The notes under the pieces were generated by a model. That model saw only the letters and a program-made list of their open reading frames with translations. It was not told the origin of the DNA and made no database searches. This document shows positions 1-9,740 of a stretch of 55,495 bases of DNA, in pieces. How positions within the stretch are numbered: position 1 is the first letter of the stretch; each line of letters starts with the position of its first letter. Origin of the DNA: an uncultured Subdoligranulum sp. (lineage in GTDB: Bacteria > Bacillota > Clostridia > Oscillospirales > Ruminococcaceae). A program made the translations under genes and the position numbers. The stretch covers positions 1-55,495 of the forward strand of contig UQZO01000014.1 in assembly GCA_900545545.1 (NCBI GenBank), given 5' to 3'.

Positions 1-32
1 CGTCGGCAGCGTCAGATGTGTATAAGAGACAG
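1..32 (+). other. Nextera/Tn5 sequencing adapter (artefact)
   Basis: Bases 14-32 are exactly the 19-bp Tn5 mosaic end (AGATGTGTATAAGAGACAG), and bases 1-13 match the end of the Nextera read-1 adapter arm. This is library-preparation sequence left on the end of an assembled contig, not part of the genome. Genomic sequence therefore begins at about base 33. Any protein predicted through it carries the well-known artefactual strings MCIRDR or SLIHI. Confidence 0.97.
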
Positions 33-94
33 GCCTGGGGCGGCTGGCGGCGGCTGCGCAGCCAGGCTTTCAGTCTGGGACCGGCGCGCATGGC
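33..94 (-). other. Downstream flank of the first gene, possible truncated terminator
   Basis: Between the adapter and the stop codon of the first minus-strand gene there is a GC-rich stretch with complementary ends (GCCTGG at 33-38, CCAGGC at 61-66). On the minus strand this could be the hairpin of that gene's terminator, with the U-tract cut away by the contig end. No gene is seen here. Confidence 0.3.
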
Positions 95-838
95 TCAGCC
101 TTCCGCCACGGTGGATTGCGCCCCGGCGGTCAGCGCGTTCCAGATGGCCAGGTTGTCGGTGTAGGCCTGGGATGCTTCGCTGTCCCAGTTGCCGCGGAAG
201 CCCAGGTACAGGGTGCCCAGCAGCTCCTGGCTGGAACCTTCCATGTCGGTGTACAGGGTGTAGTTGCCCAGGTCCAGCCCCGCCAGCACCGGGCAGTCGG
301 TCCAGCGGTAGACCATCTTCTGCCAATCGCCGACTTCGCCGTCCGCGGGCACCGTGCCGTCCAGATACTGCAAAATCTCGGAATCCGTCTCGAACCCTTC
401 GGGGTCCGCCAGCAGATACAGGTACATCTCGCTGTCGGCGGCCATGTCGGCGCTCAGCCTGGTCAGGCCCGCCATCTGGTTGTAGGGGTCGGTGGTGTCG
501 TCCTCGCCGTCAAAGCTCACGGTGTACTGGTTGACCTGCACCACCACCTTGCCGTCGCCGTTGCGGTCGGTGCAGTAGGGGGTCAGGGCGTCCTGCAACG
601 CTTCCACCGTATCGGTGGGCAGGCTCTGTGCGCCCACATAGCCGATCTCCAGATCGGGGTCCACGTGGGACATCATGTCGTGGACGATCCATGCCACAAT
701 GGCGGCAATGATGATCACCACAAGCACGATGATCTTGTTATAATGCCACCAGTTGGCAGCTTTCTCCTGCTTGGTGTATTCGCGGGGGGCCGGTTCGGGG
801 GTGTACTGTTCGTCACTGGTTTTTGTGACCCATGCCAT
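95..838 (-). CDS. Hypothetical single-pass membrane protein
   Basis: A 247-residue protein with a short charged cytoplasmic N-terminus of about 33 residues, one hydrophobic helix near residues 35-54 (IIVLVVIIIAAIVAWIV) and an acidic C-terminal domain of about 190 residues that would face the outside. The start is well supported by an AAAAGGAG ribosome binding site about 10 bases upstream. The outer domain is rich in Asp, Glu, Tyr and Leu and holds a DxNxDGK-like stretch (DRNGDGK), but I recognise no family. It is the only gene to the left of a divergent intergenic region and nothing nearby hints at its job. Confidence 0.75.
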   Translation of the reverse strand: MAWVTKTSDEQYTPEPAPREYTKQEKAANWWHYNKIIVLVVIIIAAIVAWIVHDMMSHVDPDLEIGYVGAQSLPTDTVEALQDALTPYCTDRNGDGKVVVQVNQYTVSFDGEDDTTDPYNQMAGLTRLSADMAADSEMYLYLLADPEGFETDSEILQYLDGTVPADGEVGDWQKMVYRWTDCPVLAGLDLGNYTLYTDMEGSSQELLGTLYLGFRGNWDSEASQAYTDNLAIWNALTAGAQSTVAEG

Positions 839-992
839 GGGTAGCCAACTCCTTTTGTTTTACATTCCCTCTATTCTACCACAAATCAAAAGGCAATTTG
901 TAAACTTATTTTAACACAATCTTGAAAAGATGCCCTGAAATCGGTATCATTAAAAGAAAAGATCGCCAAACCGGGGAGAGGACGGTACCTGT

Positions 993-2306
993 ATGGAAAA
1001 AAATACCCTGCTGCTGCGCGATACCGAAGCCTTTATGCGCGGTGAACTGGACAACGTCACGGTGGCCGACGGCTGCATTGTGCTGGACCTGGTCCAGGGC
1101 AGCTATGTGCCCTACGGCTGCTACACCAGCGCTGCCATCCCCATGCCGCTGTTCGATGCGCTGTGGGTCAGCTGGAACGCGGTTTCGCCCCCGGGCACCG
1201 CGGTGGAGGCCCAGGCCCGGCTGCTGGTGGACGGCAACTGGACGGCCTGGATGGGCTTTGGCAAGTGGAGCCCCTACCTGCGGCGGGAGGGCATGCCCCT
1301 GCAGGAGCGCGGCCCCCTGCGCATGGGCGCGGATGTGATCCGGCTGGACAGCAAGCGCGCCACCCAGGCTCAGCTGCGCATTTATCTGTACACCAAGCAG
1401 GAAAAGGTCACCCCGGCCGTGCGGCTGCTGGGGGCCAGTGTGCGGGCGGCGGGGGTCATCCCGGCCCGCGGGCGGCCGGTGAACCGTCGGCTGCATCTGA
1501 TGCCCTATGTGGTTTCCCGCCGCAGCGAGGCTCTGCGCCCCTGGATGGACCTGGCCATCAGCCTGGTCAGCCTGACCAACCGCTGGGGCGCCGACCTGCT
1601 GCCCGAGGAATTTGCCCAGGCCCTGCGGGACTGGCGCACCCCCGACGGCCAGGACCCGCGCAACCTGGGGTTTGCCGCCGCGGCGGCCGGCTGCTGGGGC
1701 TTCCCCACCTGGGTAAGCTGGTGCGGTCTGGCCACCCTGCGGGATGAGGTACGCCAGGGGTTCGGCACCGTGGTGGCGCTGGAATCCACCCCCGCGCAGA
1801 TCACCCAGGGCTGGCCGGAACGCCGGTATGTATCGGTGCGGGGGTTCAGCACCACCGGCGGCACGCCCAAGGTGCTGTTGTGCGACCCCTGGGCCGGTGA
1901 CAACGACTTTGACGCCGAGACCGAGATGCCGCTGGATGATTTCCTGGTGGCGTGGGACAATGTGGCGCTGCTCATGCGCCCCCGTGCCCTGGAGGATGGC
2001 CACACCGGCCCCCAGCGGGGCAGCGTGTGGGTGCGCCCGGCAGGGGAAACCGCCCCCGGCATCTACCGCCTGTACAGCAACGGCGAGCTGCATCTGCTGG
2101 GGGATGACTTCTGCACCAACGGCGGGGTGCTGGCCTGGAGCACGCCGGACGCACAGCCCCATGCCACCACCGGTCACCGCACCTTCCATTTTGTGGAGCC
2201 GGACCAGGGCGGCCTGCGGCTGGACCCCGAGGGGGAGCACCGCAAATACACGGTGTATGCCATCGATACGGCGGGCAGCATGCTGGTAGGCGATCTGTCG
2301 GTGTAA
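993..2306 (+). CDS. C39-like fold protein lacking catalytic Cys and His (predicted pseudo-peptidase)
   Basis: A 437-residue protein without a signal peptide. Residues about 40-145 resemble the beta-sandwich that precedes the peptidase in bacterial C39-family proteins (SWNAVSPPGT, then a W-rich segment with GKWSPYLRREG). Residues about 165-330 follow the C39_2 layout: LMPYV, then the helix that normally starts with W-Cys-S-P-T, then VALESTP, SVRGFSTTGG and CDPWAGDNDF. The expected nucleophile position after Trp reads Met (RPWMDLAISL), and the usual GH before the VxRGF strand reads RRY, so both catalytic residues appear replaced. The Asp of the DP motif remains. The last 100 residues are unassigned. 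A 12-base gap to the next gene suggests co-transcription. Fold assignment is by motif order from memory and is moderately sure. Confidence 0.6.
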   Translation: MEKNTLLLRDTEAFMRGELDNVTVADGCIVLDLVQGSYVPYGCYTSAAIPMPLFDALWVSWNAVSPPGTAVEAQARLLVDGNWTAWMGFGKWSPYLRREGMPLQERGPLRMGADVIRLDSKRATQAQLRIYLYTKQEKVTPAVRLLGASVRAAGVIPARGRPVNRRLHLMPYVVSRRSEALRPWMDLAISLVSLTNRWGADLLPEEFAQALRDWRTPDGQDPRNLGFAAAAAGCWGFPTWVSWCGLATLRDEVRQGFGTVVALESTPAQITQGWPERRYVSVRGFSTTGGTPKVLLCDPWAGDNDFDAETEMPLDDFLVAWDNVALLMRPRALEDGHTGPQRGSVWVRPAGETAPGIYRLYSNGELHLLGDDFCTNGGVLAWSTPDAQPHATTGHRTFHFVEPDQGGLRLDPEGEHRKYTVYAIDTAGSMLVGDLSV

Positions 2307-2318
2307 AAGGAGGCCCCT

Positions 2319-3023
2319 ATGCTGGAAGAACTGCGCAAACAGGTCTACGAGGCCAACATGGAATTGCCCCGGCGGGGCCTTGTGACCTATACCTGGGGCA
2401 ATGTGTCGGGCATCGACCGGGAGAAGGGCCTTGTGGTCATCAAGCCCTCCGGTGTGGAATACGACGAACTGACGCCGGAAAATCTCGTGGTGCTGGACCT
2501 GGAGGGCAACCGGGTGGAAGGGGAACTCAACCCCTCCAGCGATACCAAAACCCACCTGGAGCTGTACAAGGCCTTCCCCGGCCTGGGCGGCATCGTACAT
2601 ACTCACAGCCCCTACGCGGTGGCATGGGCCCAGGCCGGGCGGGATATTCCCTGCTACGGCACCACCCACGCCGACTACTTCTACGGTGCCGTGCCCTGTG
2701 CCCGCCACTTGACGAAGGAGGAGCTGGACGAGGACTACGAGAAGAACACCGGCAAAATCATCCTTGAGACTTTCACTGACCGGGGCATCGACCCGGTGGC
2801 CGTGCCGGGCGTCATCTGCCACAGCCACGGTCCCTTCACCTGGGGCAGGGATGCGGCCCAGGCCGTCTACCACGCCGTGGTGCTGGAAGAAGTGGCCAAG
2901 ATGGCCCTGCTGACCCGCCAGGTGGACCCTGCCGCCGCCCCGGCACCCCAGTACCTGCAGGACAAACATTATCTGCGCAAACACGGCCCCAACGCCTATT
3001 ACGGCCAGGGGCAGAACCAATAA
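2319..3023 (+). CDS. araD: L-ribulose-5-phosphate 4-epimerase family protein
   Basis: A 234-residue class II aldolase/epimerase of the length normal for AraD. The zinc ligands are present: H94 and H96 in HTHSPYA and H170 in CHSHGPF. Phosphate- and substrate-binding elements GNVSG (27-31) and SSDTKTH (73-79, with D75) are also intact, as is a Tyr-rich end (NAYYGQ). AraD interconverts L-ribulose 5-phosphate and D-xylulose 5-phosphate, feeding pentoses into the pentose phosphate pathway. No araA, araB or arabinose transporter lies nearby, and its partner is a pseudo-peptidase-like gene 12 bases upstream, so the physiological sugar phosphate could differ. The AAAAGGAGG site lies just upstream of the ATG. 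Confidence 0.9.
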   Translation: MLEELRKQVYEANMELPRRGLVTYTWGNVSGIDREKGLVVIKPSGVEYDELTPENLVVLDLEGNRVEGELNPSSDTKTHLELYKAFPGLGGIVHTHSPYAVAWAQAGRDIPCYGTTHADYFYGAVPCARHLTKEELDEDYEKNTGKIILETFTDRGIDPVAVPGVICHSHGPFTWGRDAAQAVYHAVVLEEVAKMALLTRQVDPAAAPAPQYLQDKHYLRKHGPNAYYGQGQNQ

Positions 3024-3142
3024 ACTGTATTTCGCCCCCGTGCCCGGCAGGGAACGGGGACGCTTTGTACGCAGGGCAAAAATACCCTGTCATTTTGACG
3101 GGAAAAAGACAAAAAGTCACAATTTTTTTAAAGTTTTTATTA

Positions 3143-3282
3143 TTGCTTTTGACAGGGAATCATGTATAATTAAAAGTAACATGGGGGACAAGGGCCGGTA
3201 GTCTCTCATCAAATTCGGTCGGCGGCTCTGCCGGCCGCCGGATCGTCCCGGCCAAATGTATAGAGAAAGAGGTATATGTAAC
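3143..3282 (+). promoter_or_regulatory. Predicted pckA promoter and 5' leader
   Basis: A consensus -10 (TATAAT, 3165-3170) has a weak -35 TTGCTT at 3143-3148 with a 16-base spacer. The leader of about 105 bases holds a GC hairpin at 3220-3240 (GGCGGC and GCCGCC arms). AAAGAGG at 3266-3272 precedes the ATG at 3283. Confidence 0.55.
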
Positions 3283-4887
<1,605 letters not shown>

Positions 4888-4921
4888 GCTGAAGGCTTCC
4901 GCCTGAAACCCTGACATAGCA

Positions 4922-4959
4922 CCGCCCCCGCAGCCCAAAGGCCGCGGGGGCGGTTTTTT
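4922..4959 (+). terminator. Rho-independent terminator of pckA
   Basis: A perfect 10-bp GC stem (CCGCCCCCGC at 4922-4931 with GCGGGGGCGG at 4944-4953) is followed by six T residues. It separates pckA from the convergent helicase gene. Confidence 0.93.
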
Positions 4960-4962
4960 GTG

Positions 4963-7101
4963 TTATTCTACCGGCCACAGCAGGCGATGTTCCGCCACCG
5001 TGGGGCCGTCCAGGCGGCGCACCTTGCCGTCGGCAAAGCGGATGGTCAAAAACCGGCCGCTCACCTCGGTCACGGCGCCCAGGCCGAACACCGCATGTTG
5101 TACGGCGGCACCCACCCGGCCAATGGCCCCCAGCTCCACCGGAGGGGCTTTGGGGGCAGGCACCGCGGCGGCGGGGGCAAAGGCCGCCGCCGGTTTTGTG
5201 CCCTGTACCCGGGCGGCTTCGGCGGCCTGGCGCTCCCGCTCGGCCCGGGCCTCAGGCAGGTTGAAGAGCACCTCCTGGGTGAACACCGAGGGCATGGCCG
5301 GGCAGTCAAACAGCACCAGACGGCGCTTGGCCCGGGTCATGGCCACATAATACAGGCGGCGGTCCTCCTCATAGCGGCGGGTATCCTCCGGCGTGCGGCA
5401 GCACACTTCCAGCTGGGCGGGCAGGATTCCGCCAAAGACGTCCAGCAGCACCACGGTGTCGTATTCCAGCCCCTTGCTGGAATGGATGGTGGAAAGGGTC
5501 AGCGGCGCGTCGGGCGGGTCCTGGTGGGCCGCCAGCAGGGCGCGCAGCTCCTCCAATCGGCGCAGCAGCCGGGCGGAGGAAGGTTCCTGGGCTGCCAGCA
5601 ATCCTAAGATGGACAGTTTGCCGCTGTCCATCTTTTTCTGTTCCAGATAAGCGCCGTAGCCCACCCCGTCCCGCAGGGTGTCGATGGCCCGGGCCGCGCT
5701 CTGGTGGGGCAGCTGTTTCAGGGCGGCCCAGGCATCGGCCAGACCGCCCCGCAGCCGGGGCTTTACCTCGGGGCAGCGCAGCAGTTCCTCCAGAATGGGG
5801 CGGCCGCTGCGGGCGCTCTGGGCGCAGGCATACAGCGCCTGCCGTTTGGCCACCGGCAGCCCGAACTTGTAGTACAGCCGCATGAACAGCTCGCCGTTGG
5901 CGGGCTGCTGGGCAAATTGCAGAAAGTCCGTTACGTCCAGCACGATCTTGTCGGTGAAAAAGGTCAGGTCGCTCTTGGCAAAACGGTAGGGCAGGGCGTT
6001 GCGCTCGCACAGGTCGATGAGGGGCAGGGCGCTTTCGTTGTTGCGGAAAAGCACCGCCAGCGTCTCCCCCTGGCGCACCCGGTCGGCCAGCCAGTCGATC
6101 TGCTCCTCCCGGCGGTGGATGCGCACGATCTCCAGCGGGCCCTGGGCGCCGCAGGTGGGGCGCATGACTTTGGGGCGGCGGTACCGGTTGCGCGCCACAA
6201 AGTGGTTGGCGGCGTCCACGATCTCGCTGCCGGAGCGGTAGTTGTGCTCCATCAGCAGCACCCGGGCCCCGGGCCAGACCTGTTCAAACTCCATCAGCGC
6301 CTGGGGGTAGGCCGCCCGGAAGCCGTAGATGCTCTGGTCCTCGTCGCCCACCATGAAAAGATTGCAGGAACGCCGGGCCAGCAGCCGGATGATCTCGTGC
6401 TGGATCTTGGAGGTATCCTGGGATTCGTCCACGCAGAAATACCCGTACCGCTGCTGGAAATGGGCCAGCACGGCGGGGGCCGCCCGCAAAATCTGCAAGG
6501 CAAACACCATCTGGTCGTCGTAGTCCATCCAGTTGCGGCGCTTGAGTTCCGCCTGGTACCGGCGGTAAAGCCCCGGCAGATCGGGCAGGTCGGTCTCGAT
6601 GGCCGCGATGCCCTCCTCGTCCAGGGCCATATTTTTGATATAGGTGATGGCGGTGCGCAGCTCTTTCAGGGTACTTTCGGTGGGGTAGTCGTCGCTGACC
6701 TGCTGGTAGATCTGGGTCAGCAGCCGGGTCAGCTCTCCCTCGTTGGTCATCAGGGTGGGCTGCTGGCGCTGGTAGCGGCGGCTGTAGTATTGCAGAACCA
6801 CCGCCGAAACCCCGTTGATGGTGCGGAACTGCATCCGCCCGGCCAGCTCCTCCCCGAACCGCGCCGCAAACCGGCTGCGCATCTCCCGGGTGGCGGCCAC
6901 GGTGTAGGTCATGGTCAGAATCTCTTCCGGCGCAATGCCGCAGCACTGTACCATGTAGCCCAGCCGGGTCACCAGCACGGTGGTTTTGCCGCTGCCCGGC
7001 ACGGCCAGCAGCAGCACCGGGCCGTCTACGGTGGTCACCGCCGCCTGCTGCTGGGCGTTGAAGGACGAAAGATGCTGCCGGAAAAATTGCTGCTCGTCCA
7101 A
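4963..7101 (-). CDS. UvrD/PcrA-type ATP-dependent DNA helicase
   Basis: A 712-residue superfamily 1A helicase. Walker A is AVPGSGKTT (33-41); motif II reads CVDESQDTS, motif III GDEDQSIYGFR, motif IV MEHNYRS, motif V LSTIHSSKGLEYD and motif VI LYYVAMTRAKRRL. The C-terminal 45 residues (AVFGLGAVTEV) resemble the short Tudor-like tail of PcrA/UvrD, which contacts RNA polymerase. The family unwinds DNA 3'-5' in repair. I place the start at a TTG at 7101, nine bases after GAGGAGG. The open frame continues 157 codons further, but that part is Pro/Ala/Gly/Arg-rich, overlaps the upstream gene and matches nothing. The start lies 20 bases after the stop of the GNAT-MnmM gene, so the two form an operon. 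Confidence 0.92.
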   Translation of the reverse strand: MDEQQFFRQHLSSFNAQQQAAVTTVDGPVLLLAVPGSGKTTVLVTRLGYMVQCCGIAPEEILTMTYTVAATREMRSRFAARFGEELAGRMQFRTINGVSAVVLQYYSRRYQRQQPTLMTNEGELTRLLTQIYQQVSDDYPTESTLKELRTAITYIKNMALDEEGIAAIETDLPDLPGLYRRYQAELKRRNWMDYDDQMVFALQILRAAPAVLAHFQQRYGYFCVDESQDTSKIQHEIIRLLARRSCNLFMVGDEDQSIYGFRAAYPQALMEFEQVWPGARVLLMEHNYRSGSEIVDAANHFVARNRYRRPKVMRPTCGAQGPLEIVRIHRREEQIDWLADRVRQGETLAVLFRNNESALPLIDLCERNALPYRFAKSDLTFFTDKIVLDVTDFLQFAQQPANGELFMRLYYKFGLPVAKRQALYACAQSARSGRPILEELLRCPEVKPRLRGGLADAWAALKQLPHQSAARAIDTLRDGVGYGAYLEQKKMDSGKLSILGLLAAQEPSSARLLRRLEELRALLAAHQDPPDAPLTLSTIHSSKGLEYDTVVLLDVFGGILPAQLEVCCRTPEDTRRYEEDRRLYYVAMTRAKRRLVLFDCPAMPSVFTQEVLFNLPEARAERERQAAEAARVQGTKPAAAFAPAAAVPAPKAPPVELGAIGRVGAAVQHAVFGLGAVTEVSGRFLTIRFADGKVRRLDGPTVAEHRLLWPVE

Positions 7102-7121
7102 CGGACGGGACCTCCTCTCGG

Positions 7122-7970
7122 TTATTTTTTCAGGATAAAACAGGGCAGGGGCGCGGTGTCGGCCCAGTTGGCAAACTCGCACACCAGTACCGTGTATTTC
7201 GTCAGCGGCAGGCTGCGGAAAAAGGCCAGCGCCGCCTGCTTTTCGCTGTCGCCGATAACCTGCCCGCTGTAGAGCACCGCCGCCAGCACGCCCCGGGGCT
7301 TCAAAAGCTCCAGCGCGGCCTGCAAAGCGGGCAGGCTGCCCGCTGCCGTGGAGTGGACGTCGTGGGCAGCCCCGGGCAGCCAGCCGAAGTTGAAGAGCAC
7401 GCAGTCGGCGCTGCCGGGGGCGGCCAGTTCGCCCAGCCGGGCATGGTCGTGCAGCATCGCCCGGCCGATGGCATTCAGCCCGGCGGCCTGCAGCCGGGCG
7501 TTGGTGGCCTCCACCGCCCGGGGCTGGATGTCCAGTGCCAGCACCCGGCCCGAAGGCCCCGCCAGCCGGCACAAAAATTCCGTATCGTGGCCGTTGCCGC
7601 AGGTGGCGTCGATGTAAAAACCGCCCGGCGCCAGGTGGGCGGACAGAAATTCATGGCAGAACCCTACCGCCGAAAGGTCGGGTACCCGGCGGCGCAGCAG
7701 CCGGTCCCCGGCAGGCTGAAAATCAAATTTGGCGGCCAGCGCCCGGGCGGCTTCGTCGGCGGGCAGCGGGGCGGCGAACCGGGTCTCGGCCTTGGGGTCC
7801 AGCCCGCCGTTTTCCCGTAGCAGTTCCTTTAACAGATAGCTGCCGTAGCCGCGCCGCCGCCAGGCCGGATCGATCTCCACCCAGACGGCGCCCTCCGCCA
7901 GCCGGGCGGTGCCAATGACCGTGCGCTCCTTGTACAGCGTATAGGTATCTTTCTCGCGGCGAATCTGCAT
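7122..7970 (-). CDS. mnmM: GNAT acetyltransferase - MnmM (YtqB-type) tRNA methyltransferase fusion
   Basis: A 282-residue two-domain protein. Residues 1 to about 95 look like a small GNAT domain with the acetyl-CoA loop RRRGYGS (38-44) after a VEIDP strand. Residues about 97-282 are a SAM-dependent methyltransferase of the YtqB family: motif I IDATCGNGHD (120-129), LALDIQP, and NFGWLPG followed by a Ser/Thr-rich stretch, the family's NLGYLPG signature. YtqB enzymes, now called MnmM, methylate nm5U34 to mnm5U34 in the tRNA wobble base in Gram-positive bacteria. They are usually stand-alone proteins of about 190 residues, so the N-terminal GNAT domain is unusual. The start is supported by GAGAGAGGTGG and a good promoter. 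Confidence 0.85.
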   Translation of the reverse strand: MQIRREKDTYTLYKERTVIGTARLAEGAVWVEIDPAWRRRGYGSYLLKELLRENGGLDPKAETRFAAPLPADEAARALAAKFDFQPAGDRLLRRRVPDLSAVGFCHEFLSAHLAPGGFYIDATCGNGHDTEFLCRLAGPSGRVLALDIQPRAVEATNARLQAAGLNAIGRAMLHDHARLGELAAPGSADCVLFNFGWLPGAAHDVHSTAAGSLPALQAALELLKPRGVLAAVLYSGQVIGDSEKQAALAFFRSLPLTKYTVLVCEFANWADTAPLPCFILKK

Positions 7971-7994
7971 ACCCTACCACCTCTCTCTTTGAAA

Positions 7995-8023
7995 AGGATA
8001 CAAGCCCCCGGGGGCATTGTCAA
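7995..8023 (-). promoter_or_regulatory. Promoter of the GNAT-mnmM/helicase operon with a palindromic spacer
   Basis: On the minus strand TTGACA (8023-8018) and TATCCT (8000-7995) are 17 bases apart. The spacer contains a perfect 12-bp palindrome, GCCCCCGGGGGC (8004-8015), which could be a repressor site or chance. Confidence 0.65.
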
Positions 8024-8198
8024 GTGCTGCCAAAAATGATAAAATGTGTGAAAAGAGGGGCAAAACAAGCCAAAATCACCCGGTTTTTCACATTCTTTTC
8101 ACGTACAAAGGACACCTATTTCACAATTCCCGGGTATACTCTTAACCAGAGAAGGCAAAAGAGCCCCTCTCAAAAGAAAGCGGAAAGGAAGGACCTGT

Positions 8199-9668
8199 AT
8201 GAGCAACGAATTTGATTACTCTGGTCTTTACAATCATACAACGGGTGGGGGAACCCCGCAGGGCAATGCCCCGGCAGAACATCCCGAAACCGAAAACACC
8301 AACCAGCCGCAGAACAGCTACCCCAACGTGGGCAGCAGCGGCATGAACACGGCCAACACCGCCAAGACCGATTACTCCACGCCCGATGCATCCCAGAACA
8401 GCGGCTACACCGGCGCTTCCAATGCCAATGGCAGCAACGGCTACACCGGCAGCAACGGGTACACCAGCAGTTTCAGCGGCGGCAACGGGGGCAATGGCGG
8501 CTACAACGGCTACAGCTACGCCAGCGCGCCCCAGCAGCCCCCCCAAAAGCCCAAGAAGAACCATCCGGTCCTGCTGCGGGTACTGGCCTGCCTGGGCGTG
8601 GTGGTGCTGGGCTTTGGCAGCGGCCTGGGCGGCGCCATCGTGGCCAGCCGCACCGGCCTGGCGGGCAACCAGGTCGTGGTGCAGCAGGTGCAGCGCGACA
8701 CCAGTGATGCCACCAATACCGACAGCACCGACGGCACGGCCATGAGCGTGAAACAGATCGCCTCGGTGGTATCGCCCAGCGTGGTGGCCATCACCACCGA
8801 ACAGATGAGCGGCTCCCAGACCTGGTTTGGCGGCTACTATGTGCAGAGCGGCGCCGGTTCCGGCGTCATCATCAGCCAGGATGGCTACATCCTCACCTGT
8901 GCCCACGTGGTCAGCGGCGCCACCAGCGTCAAGGTGCAGCTGGACAACGGCGATACCTATGACGCCACCATCGTCGGTTCCGACAGCACCTCCGACATCG
9001 CGGTCATCAAGATCGAAGCCACCGGCCTGACCCCGGCGGTCATCGGCGACAGCGACGCCCTGGCTGTGGGCGAGACCGTGGTGGCCGTGGGCAACCCCCT
9101 GGGCACCCTGTCCAACAGCGTCACCGACGGCATCATCAGCGCCCTCAACCGTGAAGTCACCGTCGAGGACAATGATATGACCCTGCTGCAGACCGACGCT
9201 TCCATCAGCCCGGGCAACTCCGGCGGTGGTCTGTTCAACGCCAACGGCGAGCTGATCGGCATCGTCAACGCCAAGAGCAGCTACTCCGAGGCCGAGGGCA
9301 TCGGCTTTGCCATCCCCATCAACACCGCCATGGAGATCGCTCAGGAACTGATCCAGAACGGCGCTGTGGCCCGTCCGGCGCTGGGCGTCAAGATCTATGA
9401 CGTCAGCGATGCCGCCACTGCCCAGCAGCTGGGCGTGACCAGCACCGGCGTCTACGTGGTGGAAGTTACCGCGGGCGGCGGCGCAGAGGCGGCCGGCGTG
9501 CAGGCGGGTGACCGCATCATCGCTGTGGATGATACGGCGGTTTCCACCTCCGGCAGCATCAAGAGCTACCTGGCCGATAAGAATGTAGGCGACACCGTCA
9601 ACCTGCAGGTCGAGCGCGATGGCAAGGTCCTGACCCTGGCCGTCACACTGGGCAGCAGCACACAATAA
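8199..9668 (+). CDS. htrA: HtrA/DegP-family membrane-anchored serine protease
   Basis: A 489-residue envelope quality-control protease. Residues 1-120 are a low-complexity Asn/Gly/Ser/Tyr-rich cytoplasmic segment with NGYTGSNGYTSS-like repeats, followed by one transmembrane helix near 122-150. The trypsin-like domain has the triad H236 (CAHVV), D266 (SDIAVIK) and S341 (GNSGGG). One PDZ domain fills residues about 390-485 (GVQAGDRIIAVDD). This topology puts protease and PDZ outside the membrane, as in HtrA/HtrB/YyxA of Bacillus. GGAAAGGAAGG lies 6 bases before the ATG. A -10-like TATACT sits at 8135-8140, but no -35 is convincing. It stands alone between divergent and convergent neighbours. 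Confidence 0.94.
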   Translation: MSNEFDYSGLYNHTTGGGTPQGNAPAEHPETENTNQPQNSYPNVGSSGMNTANTAKTDYSTPDASQNSGYTGASNANGSNGYTGSNGYTSSFSGGNGGNGGYNGYSYASAPQQPPQKPKKNHPVLLRVLACLGVVVLGFGSGLGGAIVASRTGLAGNQVVVQQVQRDTSDATNTDSTDGTAMSVKQIASVVSPSVVAITTEQMSGSQTWFGGYYVQSGAGSGVIISQDGYILTCAHVVSGATSVKVQLDNGDTYDATIVGSDSTSDIAVIKIEATGLTPAVIGDSDALAVGETVVAVGNPLGTLSNSVTDGIISALNREVTVEDNDMTLLQTDASISPGNSGGGLFNANGELIGIVNAKSSYSEAEGIGFAIPINTAMEIAQELIQNGAVARPALGVKIYDVSDAATAQQLGVTSTGVYVVEVTAGGGAEAAGVQAGDRIIAVDDTAVSTSGSIKSYLADKNVGDTVNLQVERDGKVLTLAVTLGSSTQ

Positions 9669-9691
9669 GATAGATTCATCCCCATGAAAGA

Positions 9692-9729
9692 ACCCCCTGC
9701 CGGAACAGTCCGGCAGGGGGTCTTTGTTT
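9692..9729. terminator. Bidirectional terminator between htrA and the FAD protein
   Basis: A perfect 13-bp stem (9692-9704 with 9709-9721) closes a 4-base loop. It is followed by CTTTGTTTG on the plus strand and TCTTTC on the minus strand, so it probably serves both convergent genes. Confidence 0.88.
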
Positions 9730-9740
9730 GTATTACGGCA

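Noticed and set aside
3149..3170. TTGACA + TATAAT as the pckA promoter
   Set aside because: The two hexamers are only 10 bases apart, too close for a sigma-70-type promoter; a weaker -35 further upstream was used.
7102..7572. N-terminal extension of the helicase
   Set aside because: The extra 157 residues are Pro/Gly/Arg-rich and overlap the MnmM gene; the TTG at 7101 has a strong ribosome site.
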